The notes under the pieces are model-generated. The model saw only the letters and a list, made by a program, of their open reading frames with translations, did no database searches and was not told the origin of the DNA. Made by a program: the position numbers and the translations under genes. From Polytrichum commune (Eukaryota > Streptophyta > Polytrichopsida > Polytrichales > Polytrichaceae): DNA of 64,000 nt. Within the stretch, counting starts at the first letter, position 1, and each line of letters starts with the position of its first letter. The DNA is taken from assembly GCA_950295325.1 (NCBI GenBank), contig OX485804.1, positions 41,280,429-41,344,428 on the forward strand, given 5' to 3'. Positions 21,301 to 32,870 of the stretch are shown piece after piece.

Positions 21301-24145
21301 CCTCAGAATATAACAACGGGATGCTCGAAAAGCTGCGCAAGGAGACTCAGAGCATCCCACTGTCATATTCCGAGGGTCCGTGTCGTTGAGTACTGTTACA
21401 ATCTTTGATACCAAATTATTGACATTGTATACTGATACCGATACATTCACCCACCTACATACCGGACCAAAATTGACACATACCTCCAATGAAATGCGGA
21501 TGCCCCGAAGCCGTGAATTAAAACGATCGGAGGGCCCTGGCCTTGCACCACATAGTGCACCTTCGATCCTCGCCATGTCCAAAAGTTGTATCCGTCTTTC
21601 TTGAATGGTAGCATTTCGAGACCTGCCCATGAACCAAAACCACAAGGTTGAGGCATCCGATACAGGCAAATTGGGCTCCAACACCACCGGCAACTAGGTC
21701 GCAATGTTTACAACAAAACTTCCAACATCAAAAGATTATGCCGTCCCTCCAAGGATTCGTAAGGAGAACCGCAACTTCAAACACACCCACCTCATTCAAT
21801 AAATGGGGTGTGGTCCGACAGATCGTTTGTTGCAAAGTGTACTACAAAGTTCTTCACGAGTTCTTCAACGATGCACATAATCTACTCTTGATGGAAAAAT
21901 TATGTTACATGTTAAATGATGTGCTCGCGGCCACCTGTTGCACCGTGCACCCGAGTGCACCCATGGTCTTTATCCTCTCTATATATTGGAGACATTCTAT
22001 ATTTTTCTGCTATGTAAAATTGAACTCCTTATGACACTTCCAAGAGCACCATTTTAGGTGTCTTCAAATATTTGTCATGACATTCGTTGTTACGTTGCAG
22101 TTTTTGGCCAAAGTCGAACGCACTCCTTTCAATTCAATAAATTGGGGGTTCCAACAACACTTTGAGACTCCAAAAAATGTCAAAAAAGTGGGCCAAAATT
22201 CCCTACCAACCCAGGAGTCTCTAAGACACTTTTAGGATAACTCTATTATACGGTGATCGCACATGTGATAAGGCCATCGATGTTCAACCTTTCCAAAATA
22301 GTTGGATGTTGATGGTTGCTTGTTGAATGGACGGTGCGATGGCTAGGCACATTAATTGGTAAGGTTGACATGCCTATTTCAGATACTTATCTTAATCAAA
22401 CACCTATATTTGAGTGGCATGTGGTGAGATGTGACTCCAACGAATGAACACCAAAAAGGCATCATGTGTTTCAATTAGATTGGACTACTACACGCTTAAC
22501 CGCTCTAGACTCAATAATCAACATAATTGCGGAACCTCTATGACAACTTAATGAACATGAGAATCTTCACTTTGTTTATGAATAAAATATTCATGTGAGC
22601 TCTAAAAATGATGAAAAAAGCGGTTACGCCCTTGATTTGGATTTGAATATAACCATCTCGTACCAATCTTGTGTTTCACATCCAAGAAGAAGTGGGCTAG
22701 TCGGGAAACAGTAACCATTTGAGACCCATCTACCTCTTGTACAAATGCGACGGATCGGTCCGGCCCCAAACTCGTCTAATCCATTTCATATTGGAGACTA
22801 TAGATCCCCAAGAAGTGAATGAAAGGAAGTTGCATAATTTGTGTGTATGTGCATGTGATGTGGAGAGTGGAGAGAAGGAAATGAAAAGCAAACCTTTGTT
22901 GCCCGGAGGTCCTTCCACTGCGGCAGTCTCCGCCATGGCTGCCGTGCACACAAGCAACCCGGCGGCGGCAGCAGTCAGCGCACCGTCTCTCACAAATGCC
23001 CTCCTTGGCACCTTCAATTCACCTGCACATAGCTCACACAGATTAAGTTAAACGGCCACATCAATTTTCTATCAGCTACCGGCATCCATTGATCAGTGCA
23101 AATTTGACAATTCGGATTCAGCAGCCGCAAAAGGCTAATTTCATCCTCGTTAATTAGCATTTCACGTTTATCTTCTGCCGGAATTTCCCCTCACGCGGCG
23201 TGGCAAGCCTGGTAGCTCAAGCACCGCTACTCAATTGCAACAAACTGCCGCCGACCAACATAGGCCTGAGTCGGTGGAGGATTAAAGGGAAAGGAGGGCT
23301 CCCACAACAGTTTCCATCAGCTAATGGTATCAATTATTCAAAGAATTTAGACAATTGGGACAATTTCGACAATTCAGGTTCAGCAGCCAGAAGAAACTCA
23401 TGTCATCCCTAATCATTTCACATGACGTATTCTGCCAGAATTTCCCCGTCAACTCAATTGTGCAGACAGCAATCGCAAATGCTCAAAAGTGTCCAAAGCT
23501 AAGTAGCTCCAACACCGCTACTTAATTGTCCACTCAGTTGCAACTCAATTTCACAAACTGCCGCCGACCTGAGTGATGGTGAATTGAAGGGATAGGATGA
23601 CTTCCCACAACAATTCCCTTCAACTCCTGGCATTACTTATTATTTATTCCACTAAATCTGGACTATGGCGACGATGTCGACCATTCAGCAGCCAGAAGAA
23701 ACTAATGTCATCCTAAGCGCTTCACAAGACGTATTTTGCCAGAATTCCCCCTCAAATCAATTATCCACACAGCAATCTCAAATGCACCAGACTGTCCAAA
23801 GCCTAGTAGCTCAAGCACCGCTACTTAAATTCTCCACTCAACTGCAACTCAATTTCCCAAACTGCCGCCGACCAAGATACTGAGCCCGACTGAGACGGTG
23901 GAAGATTGACAATGGCAAATATGGACGTAGTTCTCACCAACCAAGGGAGTCCCCGCCCCCGTCCTCCTCCTGCCGCCGGAAATTCGAAGTGGCTGCTTGA
24001 GCTTCGCAACTAGTAATCTCCGTCCACCGAAACTCCGGACCAGTGCGACTTCAACTCGATGGCTCCTGCGCACACATTCTGTTTGAAAACTCCTCGCAGC
24101 AGATTGAACAACCAAGTGCTTCCGACTCACTATGGCTTGTTCCAT
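18372..24145 (-). CDS. Plastid alpha/beta-hydrolase (7 exons), probable thylakoid-lumen transit peptide
   Basis: Serine hydrolase of the alpha/beta fold, closest in my memory to the plant plastid protein typified by Arabidopsis AT4G36530; its substrate is unknown to me. Exons in transcript order: 24145-23938, 23022-22894, 21622-21484, 20834-20664, 19846-19573, 19439-19348, 18621-18372. They join in frame to 420 residues. The N-terminal 69 residues are basic and acid-poor, like a stroma-targeting peptide. Then come Arg76-Arg77, a hydrophobic Ala/Leu stretch and Ala-Met-Ala at 98-100, the layout of a Tat-type lumen signal. The catalytic fold follows: LIHGFGAS oxyanion loop, nucleophile elbow GNSVGG (Ser216, codon split across exons 4 and 5), acid in LWGDLDPW (Asp371) and His398 in QAGHCPHDE. 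The catalytic set is complete and the mature length of about 320 residues is normal. Introns 1, 2 and 3 hold repeats. The gene is convergent with the kinase. Confidence 0.92.
21297..21379. mobile_element. Small foldback element in hydrolase intron 3
   Basis: An inverted repeat of about 30 bp (starting GGGCCCTCAGAATATAACAA, ending with its near complement) flanks a spacer of about 25 bp. A related copy in opposite orientation lies at about 53687-53823, sharing the flanking CATAACATTACTCAACATGC block. Confidence 0.65.
22350..22735 (+). repeat. Dispersed repeat family B in intron 2 of the hydrolase
   Basis: Contains TTTGAGTGGCATGTGGTGAG, AGATTGGACTACTAC, CTTCACTTTGTTTATGAATA and GAGCTCTAAAAATGATG. 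It lies on the strand opposite to the gene. Confidence 0.65.
23023..23937 (-). repeat. Three imperfect tandem repeats filling intron 1 of the hydrolase
   Basis: A unit of about 310 bp recurs roughly three times (about 23055-23290, 23290-23590, 23600-23910). Each carries the landmarks CCGCTACT, then CAAACTGCCGCCGACC, then a GGTGAA/GGTGGA block. Spacing between landmarks is conserved while bases diverge. The array lies between exon 1, which encodes the transit peptide, and exon 2. Confidence 0.7.
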
Positions 24146-24683
24146 CAATTCGTTGTTTTGTAGATATGGCTCCGCCTGCCGGTGGCGTGCTCAACAAACT
24201 AAACCGCAATTGGGCCTAGAATACACCCGAAGCTCCCCGAATGAAACTCTAGATCCCCCGAACTACTGTATGCTACAATGTGCATATTGTAAGATTCAGC
24301 GACTCAATTGTCAACTTAACTAGTATTGCATTGCAGATTTGGTTGTTGTCGACGTGTGCCTGCGCTTTGATCCTTCCAGGTGCTCTGTTGTCGCGGTTGC
24401 ATGTGAACCCAGCGATCAAAAAGGCGTGGACCGCATACCGATCACCAGATCTAAGGTAACGGTGGAAGCGCTTAGGCGGCAGGGAACTCTTCATTTGTGG
24501 ATTTAAACATCATGCGTGTTGAGTACCATGCAACAACTTAAGTTGCCAACAAATGGCGTCCCAAGAAAGCCCCAACGCTCTTATCTTTCAACATGGTTGG
24601 TAGTTTGCTTTCTTTGGTGCACTATATATGCCCATGTGGGTTTTCGCAACACACAAATATAGAGTAGAGTAGAGGCGCTCATG

Positions 24684-24702
24684 ACCCTAAACCCTAAACC
24701 CT
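24684..24702. repeat. Interstitial telomeric repeat (CCCTAAA)
   Basis: Nearly three CCCTAAA units, the complement of the plant telomere TTTAGGG. Confidence 0.7.
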
Positions 24703-25023
24703 TTAAGGCGGTGCAAGTTTTTTCCGTGTAGGGAGATAGAAATTAGGAGGATCATAGTTTTTTTGGTAACCTTATTCCTTAAATTGAAATTACTATGCGT
24801 TTTTGAAGCCAAAAGTTGGTTCAAACATATAACCAATATCTAGAGTCTGTAATGTCCGCTTATTTTAGCCAGCCATTCCTCCTTCCTCTCTAGCACTCAA
24901 AGCCACAACATGTGTCATGGCACTATTGGTTTTGGCCTGATCAAAATTCCGTCCCAACCTAATTGAAATTCATGTACCCTATAGATTGCCGATGGACCCC
25001 TAATCGGGAATAGGTGCCTCTAC

Positions 25024-25254
25024 TATAACTAGAATTCTAGTTGCCCTGGACAAGAGTAGCTCATGGTTGCATTAGACAAGAATAACATAGATTTGATGGT
25101 GGTCGATTGTGGGGAATGTTGATTACAAAAATTGTATTCAAAATTTATTGTAATCATTGTTTGCCACATTCGATTGTTGTCAGTCATTTATGTTATTCTT
25201 GTCCAACGCAACTACAAGTTATGCTTGTCCGGGGCAACTAAAATTCTAGTTATA
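25024..25254. mobile_element. Hairpin (foldback) MITE with arms of about 100 bp
   Basis: The left arm starts AACTAGAATTCTAGTTGCCC and runs through GACAAGAATAACATA to GATTACAA; the right arm is its near reverse complement ending CAACTAAAATTCTAGTT. The arms nearly fill the 231 bp. TATA flanks both ends. Confidence 0.75.
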
Positions 25255-25551
25255 TTGTGTGCTACGAAAATCATGTATGGGTGTGGTGGTTCTATTCTTG
25301 GATGCATGGACAATACGAGGGATGAGGTGCAATTATGACAAACACAACTATTTCATACCAACTATCATACAAGATGTAAGTTGGGTGTAATCTAACATCA
25401 TACAATGCAGCTTGGCTACAAAACAACATCCATAGGAAGCTCCAACATTTCTATATACTAAGGGGGTTTACATATAACCTAACCACTACCGTAGTAGTTT
25501 ACTTTTGTTGGTTCTAATTTTGAGGGATGGTGAAGGATAAGGTGTGAATTA

Positions 25552-26350
25552 CTCCTTTGGTAAGATGACTTCACATAAGTGCAAACTCAATTTCATGAAG
25601 GTTCCAAGCTAGTTCATGAACTATCCAGCTAATGTTACCATAATGTTCTACCAAATCCATGAACCTTCTAAATTAGTTCACGAGTCTTCTAAACCGACAC
25701 GACATGTGGCACACCTCAATTTTGTGATAGTGGACTTTTACCTCTAGCAACTTCATGAATTTTCCAAACCAATTTCATAAATATTTTCACACTCTGTAGT
25801 TTTCATATTCTCAAATTCTCGCCTCCTTGTTTTACGTTCTTTGCCTTCTTGTTGTTCATTGGCTCCTCTTCGTTATGTGTTTCCTAGAAGGCTCTAGCTT
25901 TGACGTTGATTTTTCTTTGATCATTAAATATAATACCTTGAAGCTGGAAGCAAGCAATGTCGGTTCTTTTGTGGTCTTTGATTACTGTACATCAAAGCAA
26001 GTAACACAAACCACTGTAGACATGGTCCACAGTTGACAAAAGAGAGGTTCATTGAAATTTTGGTAGAGCAAGTTGTGAGGATTGATTAAGAGAATCATAT
26101 ACACCGTTCTTTGTGAAATGAATTTATATAGTTCATGAAATTGATTTTGTGAAGATGTGAATATGTGTGCCAAATCATGAAATTGTTCATAACATGTAGT
26201 GAAATTGGTTGAAAATTCAAGTTAAATTGGTTGTCTATATAGTGAACTTGGTTCACGATTCCAATGAAATTGGTAGAACCTATTGCTAAATTAGTTTGTA
26301 AAATCATGAAATTGAGTTTGTAATTTTACGTATTCATCTTACCAAAGGAG
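25552..26350. mobile_element. Long MITE with TA duplication (Tc1/mariner-type)
   Basis: TA at 25550-25551 and 26351-26352. The 799-bp element has ends CTCCTTTGGTAAGATG and CATCTTACCAAAGGAG, with the inverted similarity running about 48 bp to CAAACTCAATTTCATG. The interior repeats short TTCATGAA/TTCACGA motifs and is non-coding. Confidence 0.78.
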
Positions 26351-26814
26351 TAGTATGACAACCACAACCGTAAGTGTTCTTACTTCCCAACTATAAAAGA
26401 TCAGTTGGGAGTGGTTCAATATCATACATTGCAACAACTAACAACTTGTTGACAAATGGCTCCAAAAGTATCTTCAACACTCTATCTCTTGAGGGGCTTG
26501 TATCAAGTCAACTTGACTATCAACTATATTCATGAGTAAATCTAGACATATGCATGAAATATGAACATAATGAAATTTTATATGTGTATTTCTATTGGCG
26601 GACCTCAACCAATCCTAGAAGCCGATTGCATCTCCTGTTGTAGCATGTGTTAGCTCCATGCACACTCTGATATTTGTGAGACATACATATCTAGAGAAAT
26701 TGTTTGACCATATTGCTTCTCAAAGTATGTGCATTTGGAGTTTTCATCATATTCTTCTAATTTCTTCCCCCCAAAAAATTGTTTTACAATGTACATCAGA
26801 GCCCAACATTGGGC

Positions 26815-27200
26815 GCCCATGCCCATGCCCATGCCCATGCCCATACCCACCCATGCCCATGGGTTTTGGGTGGGCATGGTTGAGCTATTATTGTTCATGG
26901 GCGGGCATGGGTGGGCATGGCTGAGCTATTATTGTTCATGGGTGGGCATGGGTGGGCATGGCTGCGATATTATTGTTCATGGGTGGGCATGGGTGGGCAT
27001 GGGTGGGCATGGGTGGGGCACAATTACACAATTACACAATTACACAATACACATTACATAATTTTTGAATACATGGGCGCAATTTGAATAGCATGGGTGG
27101 GCATGGGTGGGCACATGTCATGCTATGTGTGGGCATGGGTGGGCATGGGTGCGCACATGTCATGCTATGGGTGGGCATGGGTGGGCATAGGTCGCTGCTG
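26815..27200. repeat. G-rich minisatellite array of GGGTGGGCAT blocks
   Basis: It starts with CCCATG hexamers (about 26817-26850). Then GGGTGGGCAT blocks alternate with a spacer containing GAGCTATTATTGTTCAT (period about 41 bp, about three times), then with CACATGTCATGCTATG (period about 43 bp, two to three times). The switch from C-rich to G-rich makes a long imperfect palindrome near 26850-26880. Confidence 0.85.
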
Positions 27201-27387
27201 ATGGGCATGGTCTGGGTATGGGTGCAATTAGAAAGGAAAATGTTGGGCTCTGATGTACATGTTTCAACAATGCAAAAAATACTCTCAATTGTATTATTTA
27301 AATATGGACAAGTCTTCTGTTCATATTTACTTAAATCCGTTGACTGAAGAAGTTATCTTCTTACTCGCATCCACATTCCTTCAATAT

Positions 27388-27918
27388 ATTGTCGAGAAGA
27401 AGTCTATGGGCGATGAAAGCAGCTTCTGGCTTCTGGTGAGGCCACGTCGCCTGTGCTTTCTCGACCGTCGGATCTGACCGATATAACCCTCTCCCCTAAT
27501 CTCCTCCGTCCACTGCCTGCAGACAGACGCTCACTCTCTTCACCTTCCCGATTCCGATTTCTTTGCCGATTCTCTTCGCCAGAGGTGATCCGATTACGCA
27601 TTGTCTGTTAGGAGTGAGGAGTGCTTGGGGATGATGTATATTTCGTGGTTTCTTGGTGTTTCTCGTGGGACCGGCGATGACTCTTCCTTTCTTCGTTATT
27701 CATACTTGCTATTTGCTTTTCTGAAGAGGGTTCGAGTCCGAGGTCTAGCTGCTCCGCTGTTAACAAATTTGCTCATTAGATTGTGAATCGAGCTTGGATT
27801 CAGGGCTCTTTTTTTCGCCTAAATTGGCAGAATTTAGGTCACACGTTCGCATCGTTTAGTGTAGTGGTCCCTTAAATTGCAGAGTTTGATGGTAATTCTT
27901 GTGCATATTACTTGACAG
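27388..27918 (+). other. Leader-like segment joined to the myosin fragment
   Basis: A CT-rich, 5'UTR-like stretch has a possible donor at CGCCAGAG|GTGATCC (about 27582) and ends at the acceptor TTGACAG before the first myosin exon. Its first 65 bp (CGAGAAGAAGTCTATGGGCG to GTGAGGCCACGTCG) recur at 4255-4315. A chimeric transcript of foreign leader plus myosin exons is possible but unproven. Confidence 0.4.
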
Positions 27919-28539
27919 AGACCATTGGGAATGATCTCATTGCTGGATGAAGAGTGCACGTTTCCACGAGCATCAGATATAACGCTTGCAAATAAGCTGA
28001 AGGAACATCTGAAAGGAAACCTCTGTTTCAGGGGAGAGCGTGAGAGGACGTTTCGAATTTGTCACTATGCTGGAGAGGTACGCAGCTGTTTCCATATTGT
28101 GGCATTTACTGTGGCAATTTTTTTTGCTCCGGATAAATGTTCATTGAACATTCTGACCCTACCCTTCTTCTATGTGCAAAAATCCTTTCTATCTGCTATA
28201 GGTTGTGCATTTGTAGAGGTTGGGCACTGTCAATTTAATTTTGTGTCGAGGCCGTATGTCTTGCACTAGTTCACTTTAGTATACTCTGGAGTGTCGTGGA
28301 TTCTTTTGTTGAAATTCAAAACAAACTCGAATTAACTCTAGCTATTTGCTTCAGGTAGTGTATGAAACAAATGGCTTCCTTGAGAAGAACAGGGACCTGC
28401 TGCATGCAGACATGCAGACCTATTGCAGCTTTTGGGTTCCTGTGATTGTGCATTGCCTCAGCTATTTGTGGCTTCTATTGGAGAAGGTGTGCAAAAGTTG
28501 CTCAGCCCAACTCGTTGTGGAGGACACTTAAAGTTGTTA
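27919..28539 (+). pseudogene. Broken class VIII myosin motor fragment (two exons, one intron)
   Basis: Exon A (27919-28077) encodes 53 residues of the myosin motor core, with SLLDEECTFP, LANKLKEHL and HYAGE. Exon B begins at 28355 after a GT-AG intron and continues with TNGFLEKNRDLLHAD. Wording such as GFLEKNRDLL fits plant myosin VIII rather than XI. In exon B the octamer ATGCAGAC occurs twice in tandem at about 28402-28417; downstream the myosin frame (SCDCALPQLF, then EGVQKLLSP) resumes in another frame, so the tandem copy shifts the frame. Homology ends near 28540. No other motor, IQ or tail exon is visible within several kilobases. The retained intron makes this a genomic duplicate, not a retrocopy. 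Confidence 0.85.
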
Positions 28540-30764
28540 GGGTCGTGCATATAAAGGAAGCGTTTTATGACAATGGTTAGATGCTAGCATTTAGTTGGTC
28601 CAATGATGACATTACCATTGACAAAATTCAATGTGGTTACAATCCAATTCCAAAAATGGTATGGTTGGTGAATGAGCACAACCCATTTTGTGGTGAATTT
28701 TGGTATCAAGAACAAAATCTAATAGTCGATGTATGATGGTTATATATATAGGTGGAAGGTCTCCAATTAGGTAATACTTGAAGAAGCAGTAATTCAAGGT
28801 ACAAGTTGAAATGTTGGGTTCTTGCCAATGCAAAGTCTAAGTTTGCTAAGAAATTAGAGGTGTAATTGTAATGACATTCAAGAGTTCTCGAATGTCTGCT
28901 AGTGGACATTTGTAAGGTAGAAGGTGGTAATGCAATTGCTGGAAGGGTTGGAAGCCCGTGGGAAACAAAAGAGCCTATAGTAACATGTGATCATAACATT
29001 ATTCAGCTGCATGGTTGTGTTCCATTTTATGCTTAGCATCTGACATGGGCCCTCACTATCTTATCTTCATGGGAAGAAACTAACGCCATTACGAATGATG
29101 AATAGTGCTAAATAATGAATAATGAATAATTTTATGATCAATTTTTGACAAGTTCCAAATCACTTTGGGGCTTGAGTTGAAAGCTATAGGTTCAACCTGT
29201 ACAACTAAACTAGCAGAGGATGGGCCAGGATAGGCACAACACATTGTGGCGGATGTGTGCACCAAGGAAAGTCATCGCGGTAACTTGGTTTTGACAATAT
29301 CCTAGTTAGCTCATTGAGCATGGCACTATCACCCATTGATTGCAATCATGGGGGTGCACCATACATTAAAAACCGAAACCCACATGCATTCGCAACATAA
29401 ATCCCCTATATATAAAGTAAGTATGTGTGTGTGTTTATTATTAATTTTCAATTTACTAATTTTCAATTTAATTAATATTTTCTTTGTAAATCAAGCAACG
29501 CACTTACAATTCCAATGATGAAAATTAAAAGTGGAAATATTTATACATAAAAAAATTACATGCATATATAAATATTAACATAAGTTTACAAATATACTTT
29601 TGAATAGAAAACAACCCCTATCATATATAAAATGCAAAGCCCTAGCATTCATCATAAAGTTGTTGAAAAATTTTCATCCCCTAGATGTAACTTATAGGCA
29701 TGCAAGTTTATAGTCTATGTCATAGAAGCTGATGTAATTATTGTTTCAAAGAATTAGTAAGATCATATGCAATTTCTCATCAAATGATTAGTAAGATTGT
29801 AAGTCCACTCGTTGTTGGCATTCTTGATACCAACATAAGCCAATCTCCATGTTTGATGAACGGTTCATCAAGTCATTGGATCCCTATACTCCATCCAACA
29901 ATTGCCAAACTTTCAACACGTTTTCTAAACCCTCCCAACAAACCACATCCTGTTTGGAGCTGGATTTTTTTGGTCTACCACATTTTTGACAACTCTAGCT
30001 TCATGTGTGTTCTTATCTTGACTTTCCTTGCTTGCATCTTGTGATTTTGATAGCAATCAAAACCCAAAATATCTTGAACAACAAAAAGCTACTTGGCCCA
30101 TTTTATTCCACTTCTTAATTAGTCTCTACCATGCATGCTTCAATAAGAGTCACAACTTAATTTGGAGACAAGACAAGCATTATGCTCTCTATACAAAACC
30201 AAGAATTCAACTGATGGAAGAATTTGTCTATAAACGCCTATTGTTGCTTCCACAACAAAATACACAAAACCACTCAAATGATTAGCACACAAAAAGGAGG
30301 TAGGGACAATATGAAGCACATCAAACAAATGAGGAAAGGAGGAGTTTTGAGCACCTTTGCAATTTCAACAAACTTTTCTGGCAACCTTTGCAACAAGACC
30401 TAAGTTCTAAGCCGCCTAATGCCTGCAATCACTACCTACATCCACTTTGATCAACTTCCACATTGAAGCGTGGCTCGTTCCTCTTGCAACCCTAAGCAAG
30501 AAATGCCCTTGTTCTCAGCTCAATGACCCCTTGCAAAACCCTATTACTGACTCTTCCATACATCTAGACTTTATGAAAGGTATATACTCTTCCATACATC
30601 CATACATCCACGGTAGTACCAATGGCTAATGCATTAACACCATTCAATAAATGCCCACAACCACCTAGACAAAGGAGAGCGGTATGAGAACCCAAAATAA
30701 ACATTATAAGATATTGTGAAATGATCATAACATTATTTAGATCCATAAGAGTGTTTTATGGGAC
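28540..30764. other. Intergenic stretch without a recognised gene
   Basis: AT-rich, with several open frames of 60-86 codons and no family motif. Nothing else was recognised. Confidence 0.4.
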
Positions 30765-32870
30765 TGACAATATTCCACAAAGTATTCTATGATATTCCCC
30801 ATGTGAAGAATATTCTATGGAATATTGTCGAGGTCACCTTCAAACCCTCAGCAACTTAGACGGTGTAACCCGCTGCTGACCAGTTTATATGGACACTACA
30901 CTTATCTAAATTAACTTTTGAAGGTGTTTCCTCTTGGATAAATTTCTAAGGAGAAAGTAGTCTAAGCTTTCAAGCTTATGTTCCCCGAAATCCTAATGTC
31001 GAGGTTAAGTGTTATGAATGAAGAGAGTGTTCTTTTGTAATCAATAACAACATTTTTCCATTCATTTATAAATCCTCGACCAAAGTTCACAATCACATTA
31101 CTTTGAGAGTTTTCATTTAACAATTCATTGCAATGCCTTCAAAGTGGAAGTTGACTACTTGATGGTCTTTAATTTCTTCTTTTCTCGAATGATGGCTTTG
31201 AAATCCTCTTAATGTCTTCATTCTTCTAAAGTTCCTTTTTGTCTGGTTTTCCTTTGTATTCTCTACTCATGAGAGTTTAGTTCTTCATTCTTGAATATTT
31301 CTAAATTCCTAGGAAGGATCTTCTCTAATCTTCCTATTCTCTTGAGTGCTTCGGTCTTGGATTCCTTACGCAATCTTCTTTGTCTTCACGATGAGCTTCG
31401 GATTTTGTCAATCTCTTAGCATCTTCACTTTTGATATCTTGACATCTCCTTAGACCCAAAAGGTATCTTAGATCTTGGTTAGAAAGTTCGTTTAAACCTT
31501 TAGTCCTCAAAAGGGCTTCAAACTTGCGGTCTTGGTCTCGGGCTTGCGGTCCTCTGGTCCCGCGGGCCCTTAGTCTCCAAATCTTGAGAAGAAAGCTTTG
31601 AATGTCTTCAAGTCTTTTCTTGTAGTCCTTGATTTCGTAATCTTTTGAAAAGACCTTCAAATCCTAAAGTCCTCTCGGCCTCTGGTACTGTGGTCCTTCA
31701 GTTGCGCGGGCCCTCAGATTTTAAGACCGGCGTCGTGCCTCCGCGATTCTTCGAACTCGTTCTTTACGGATCTTAATTTAAAGACCGGCTCCGATCAATT
31801 CCCCGGACCTTCGGTCTCGTGGGCCTTCAACTCGAAGACCGGCGAAAAGCAAACTTGCGGACCTTTAATTCAAAGGCCGGCTTCGTGCAATCTTGCGGAC
31901 CTTCGAATCAAGGCCGGCTTCGTGCAATCTTGCGGACCTTCAAATCAAGGCCGGCTTCGTGCAATCTTGCGGACCTTCAATTCAAGGCCGGCTTCGATGA
32001 CGCTCACGTAGGAATGTTGGAAATGATTAATGAGGTGCTATAGGGGTCCGTAGTGCCCCTTTATATAGGTTTTTGAAATCTTAAAATTGGTTGAATTAGC
32101 GGTTAGGGGTGGCCCCTAATGCCAAATGTCTAAATAGGCTAATTTTAGTATGAATCAAGGCTGCAGTCTAAATTTAGGTTTGTCGGATCTATTTACAGAA
32201 CCCCACACGTGCTAAATATAGATGTTATTGTGGGGAAGATTGGTTATGTTCTTCTAATTTCCTAGATGTGCCTAGGTGTGTTCAGTTACCATCCATGAGT
32301 CATTCATTCCCAATTTCATCCTTCATTGCTTAGATAGTTAAGGCGGTTAATGTCATCCAAGGGATGGAAATCCCTTGGCTTTGTCTTTCATCCTCATCTT
32401 TAACAAGTAAGTACGTGTTCACTACTTGCTAAGTAAAGTAGCTAAGTGCTTACTAAAGAAGGCTAAGATTAACTCCTAATCTTTCCGTCCATATCCGGCC
32501 CCGTCACGTTCCCGAGGAACCCGGCTCGTTCCCCTCCTCTTAGCCCTAAAAGGACCGGCTTCCCACTCTGTCCCATCATCTCGCCGCCTCCCGGTCTTCT
32601 CGCACCAGCTCCCTCGAGTTTACAAGTACCCAGCCGTCCTGGGTATTAACCCAGTCTTCTCTCCATCCCGGGTCTCTCCCCGCTGGGTCCCTTTCAAGCC
32701 GCCACTTGTCTGCCTTCTCGCTTCCTCGGCCAGCGCTCCATTCTCTCTCTCTGCCCTCGGAGACGCTCCCTCGGCCATCGCTCCATCCTCTGTCCTCGGA
32801 ATTCTTCACTTTGGATCTTCGCACCTACAGTTGATAGTCTTCACTGATCACACAAATATTGTCAATCCCA
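30765..32870 (-). mobile_element. LTR-like block, probable old solo LTR
   Basis: Read on the minus strand, it begins TGTGGGATTGACAATATT and ends AATATTGTCAGTCCCATA, matching inverted ends in the TG...CA style of long terminal repeats. A TATATAAAGGGGC box lies near 32070 with a CT/GC-rich tandem region downstream. Length is about 2.1 kb, with no coding domain and no second copy in the window. No clear target duplication was found, so it looks old. A large non-autonomous DNA element is the alternative. Confidence 0.45.
31855..31992. repeat. 37-bp tandem repeat, about four units, inside the LTR-like block
   Basis: The unit reads CTTGCGGACCTTCAAATCAA followed by GGCCGGCTTCGTGCAAT, repeated head to tail with one or two changes. 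Looser relatives continue on both sides (31500-31850). There are no spacers of constant length, so this is not a CRISPR array. Confidence 0.85.

Noticed and set aside
31334-31660. 108-codon Lys/Arg-rich minus-strand frame
   Set aside because: It falls inside the LTR-like block in CT-rich sequence. The composition explains the open frame, and no viral or host domain is visible.
31855-31992. Possible CRISPR array
   Set aside because: The 37-bp units are directly adjacent with no spacers, in a plant nuclear setting.
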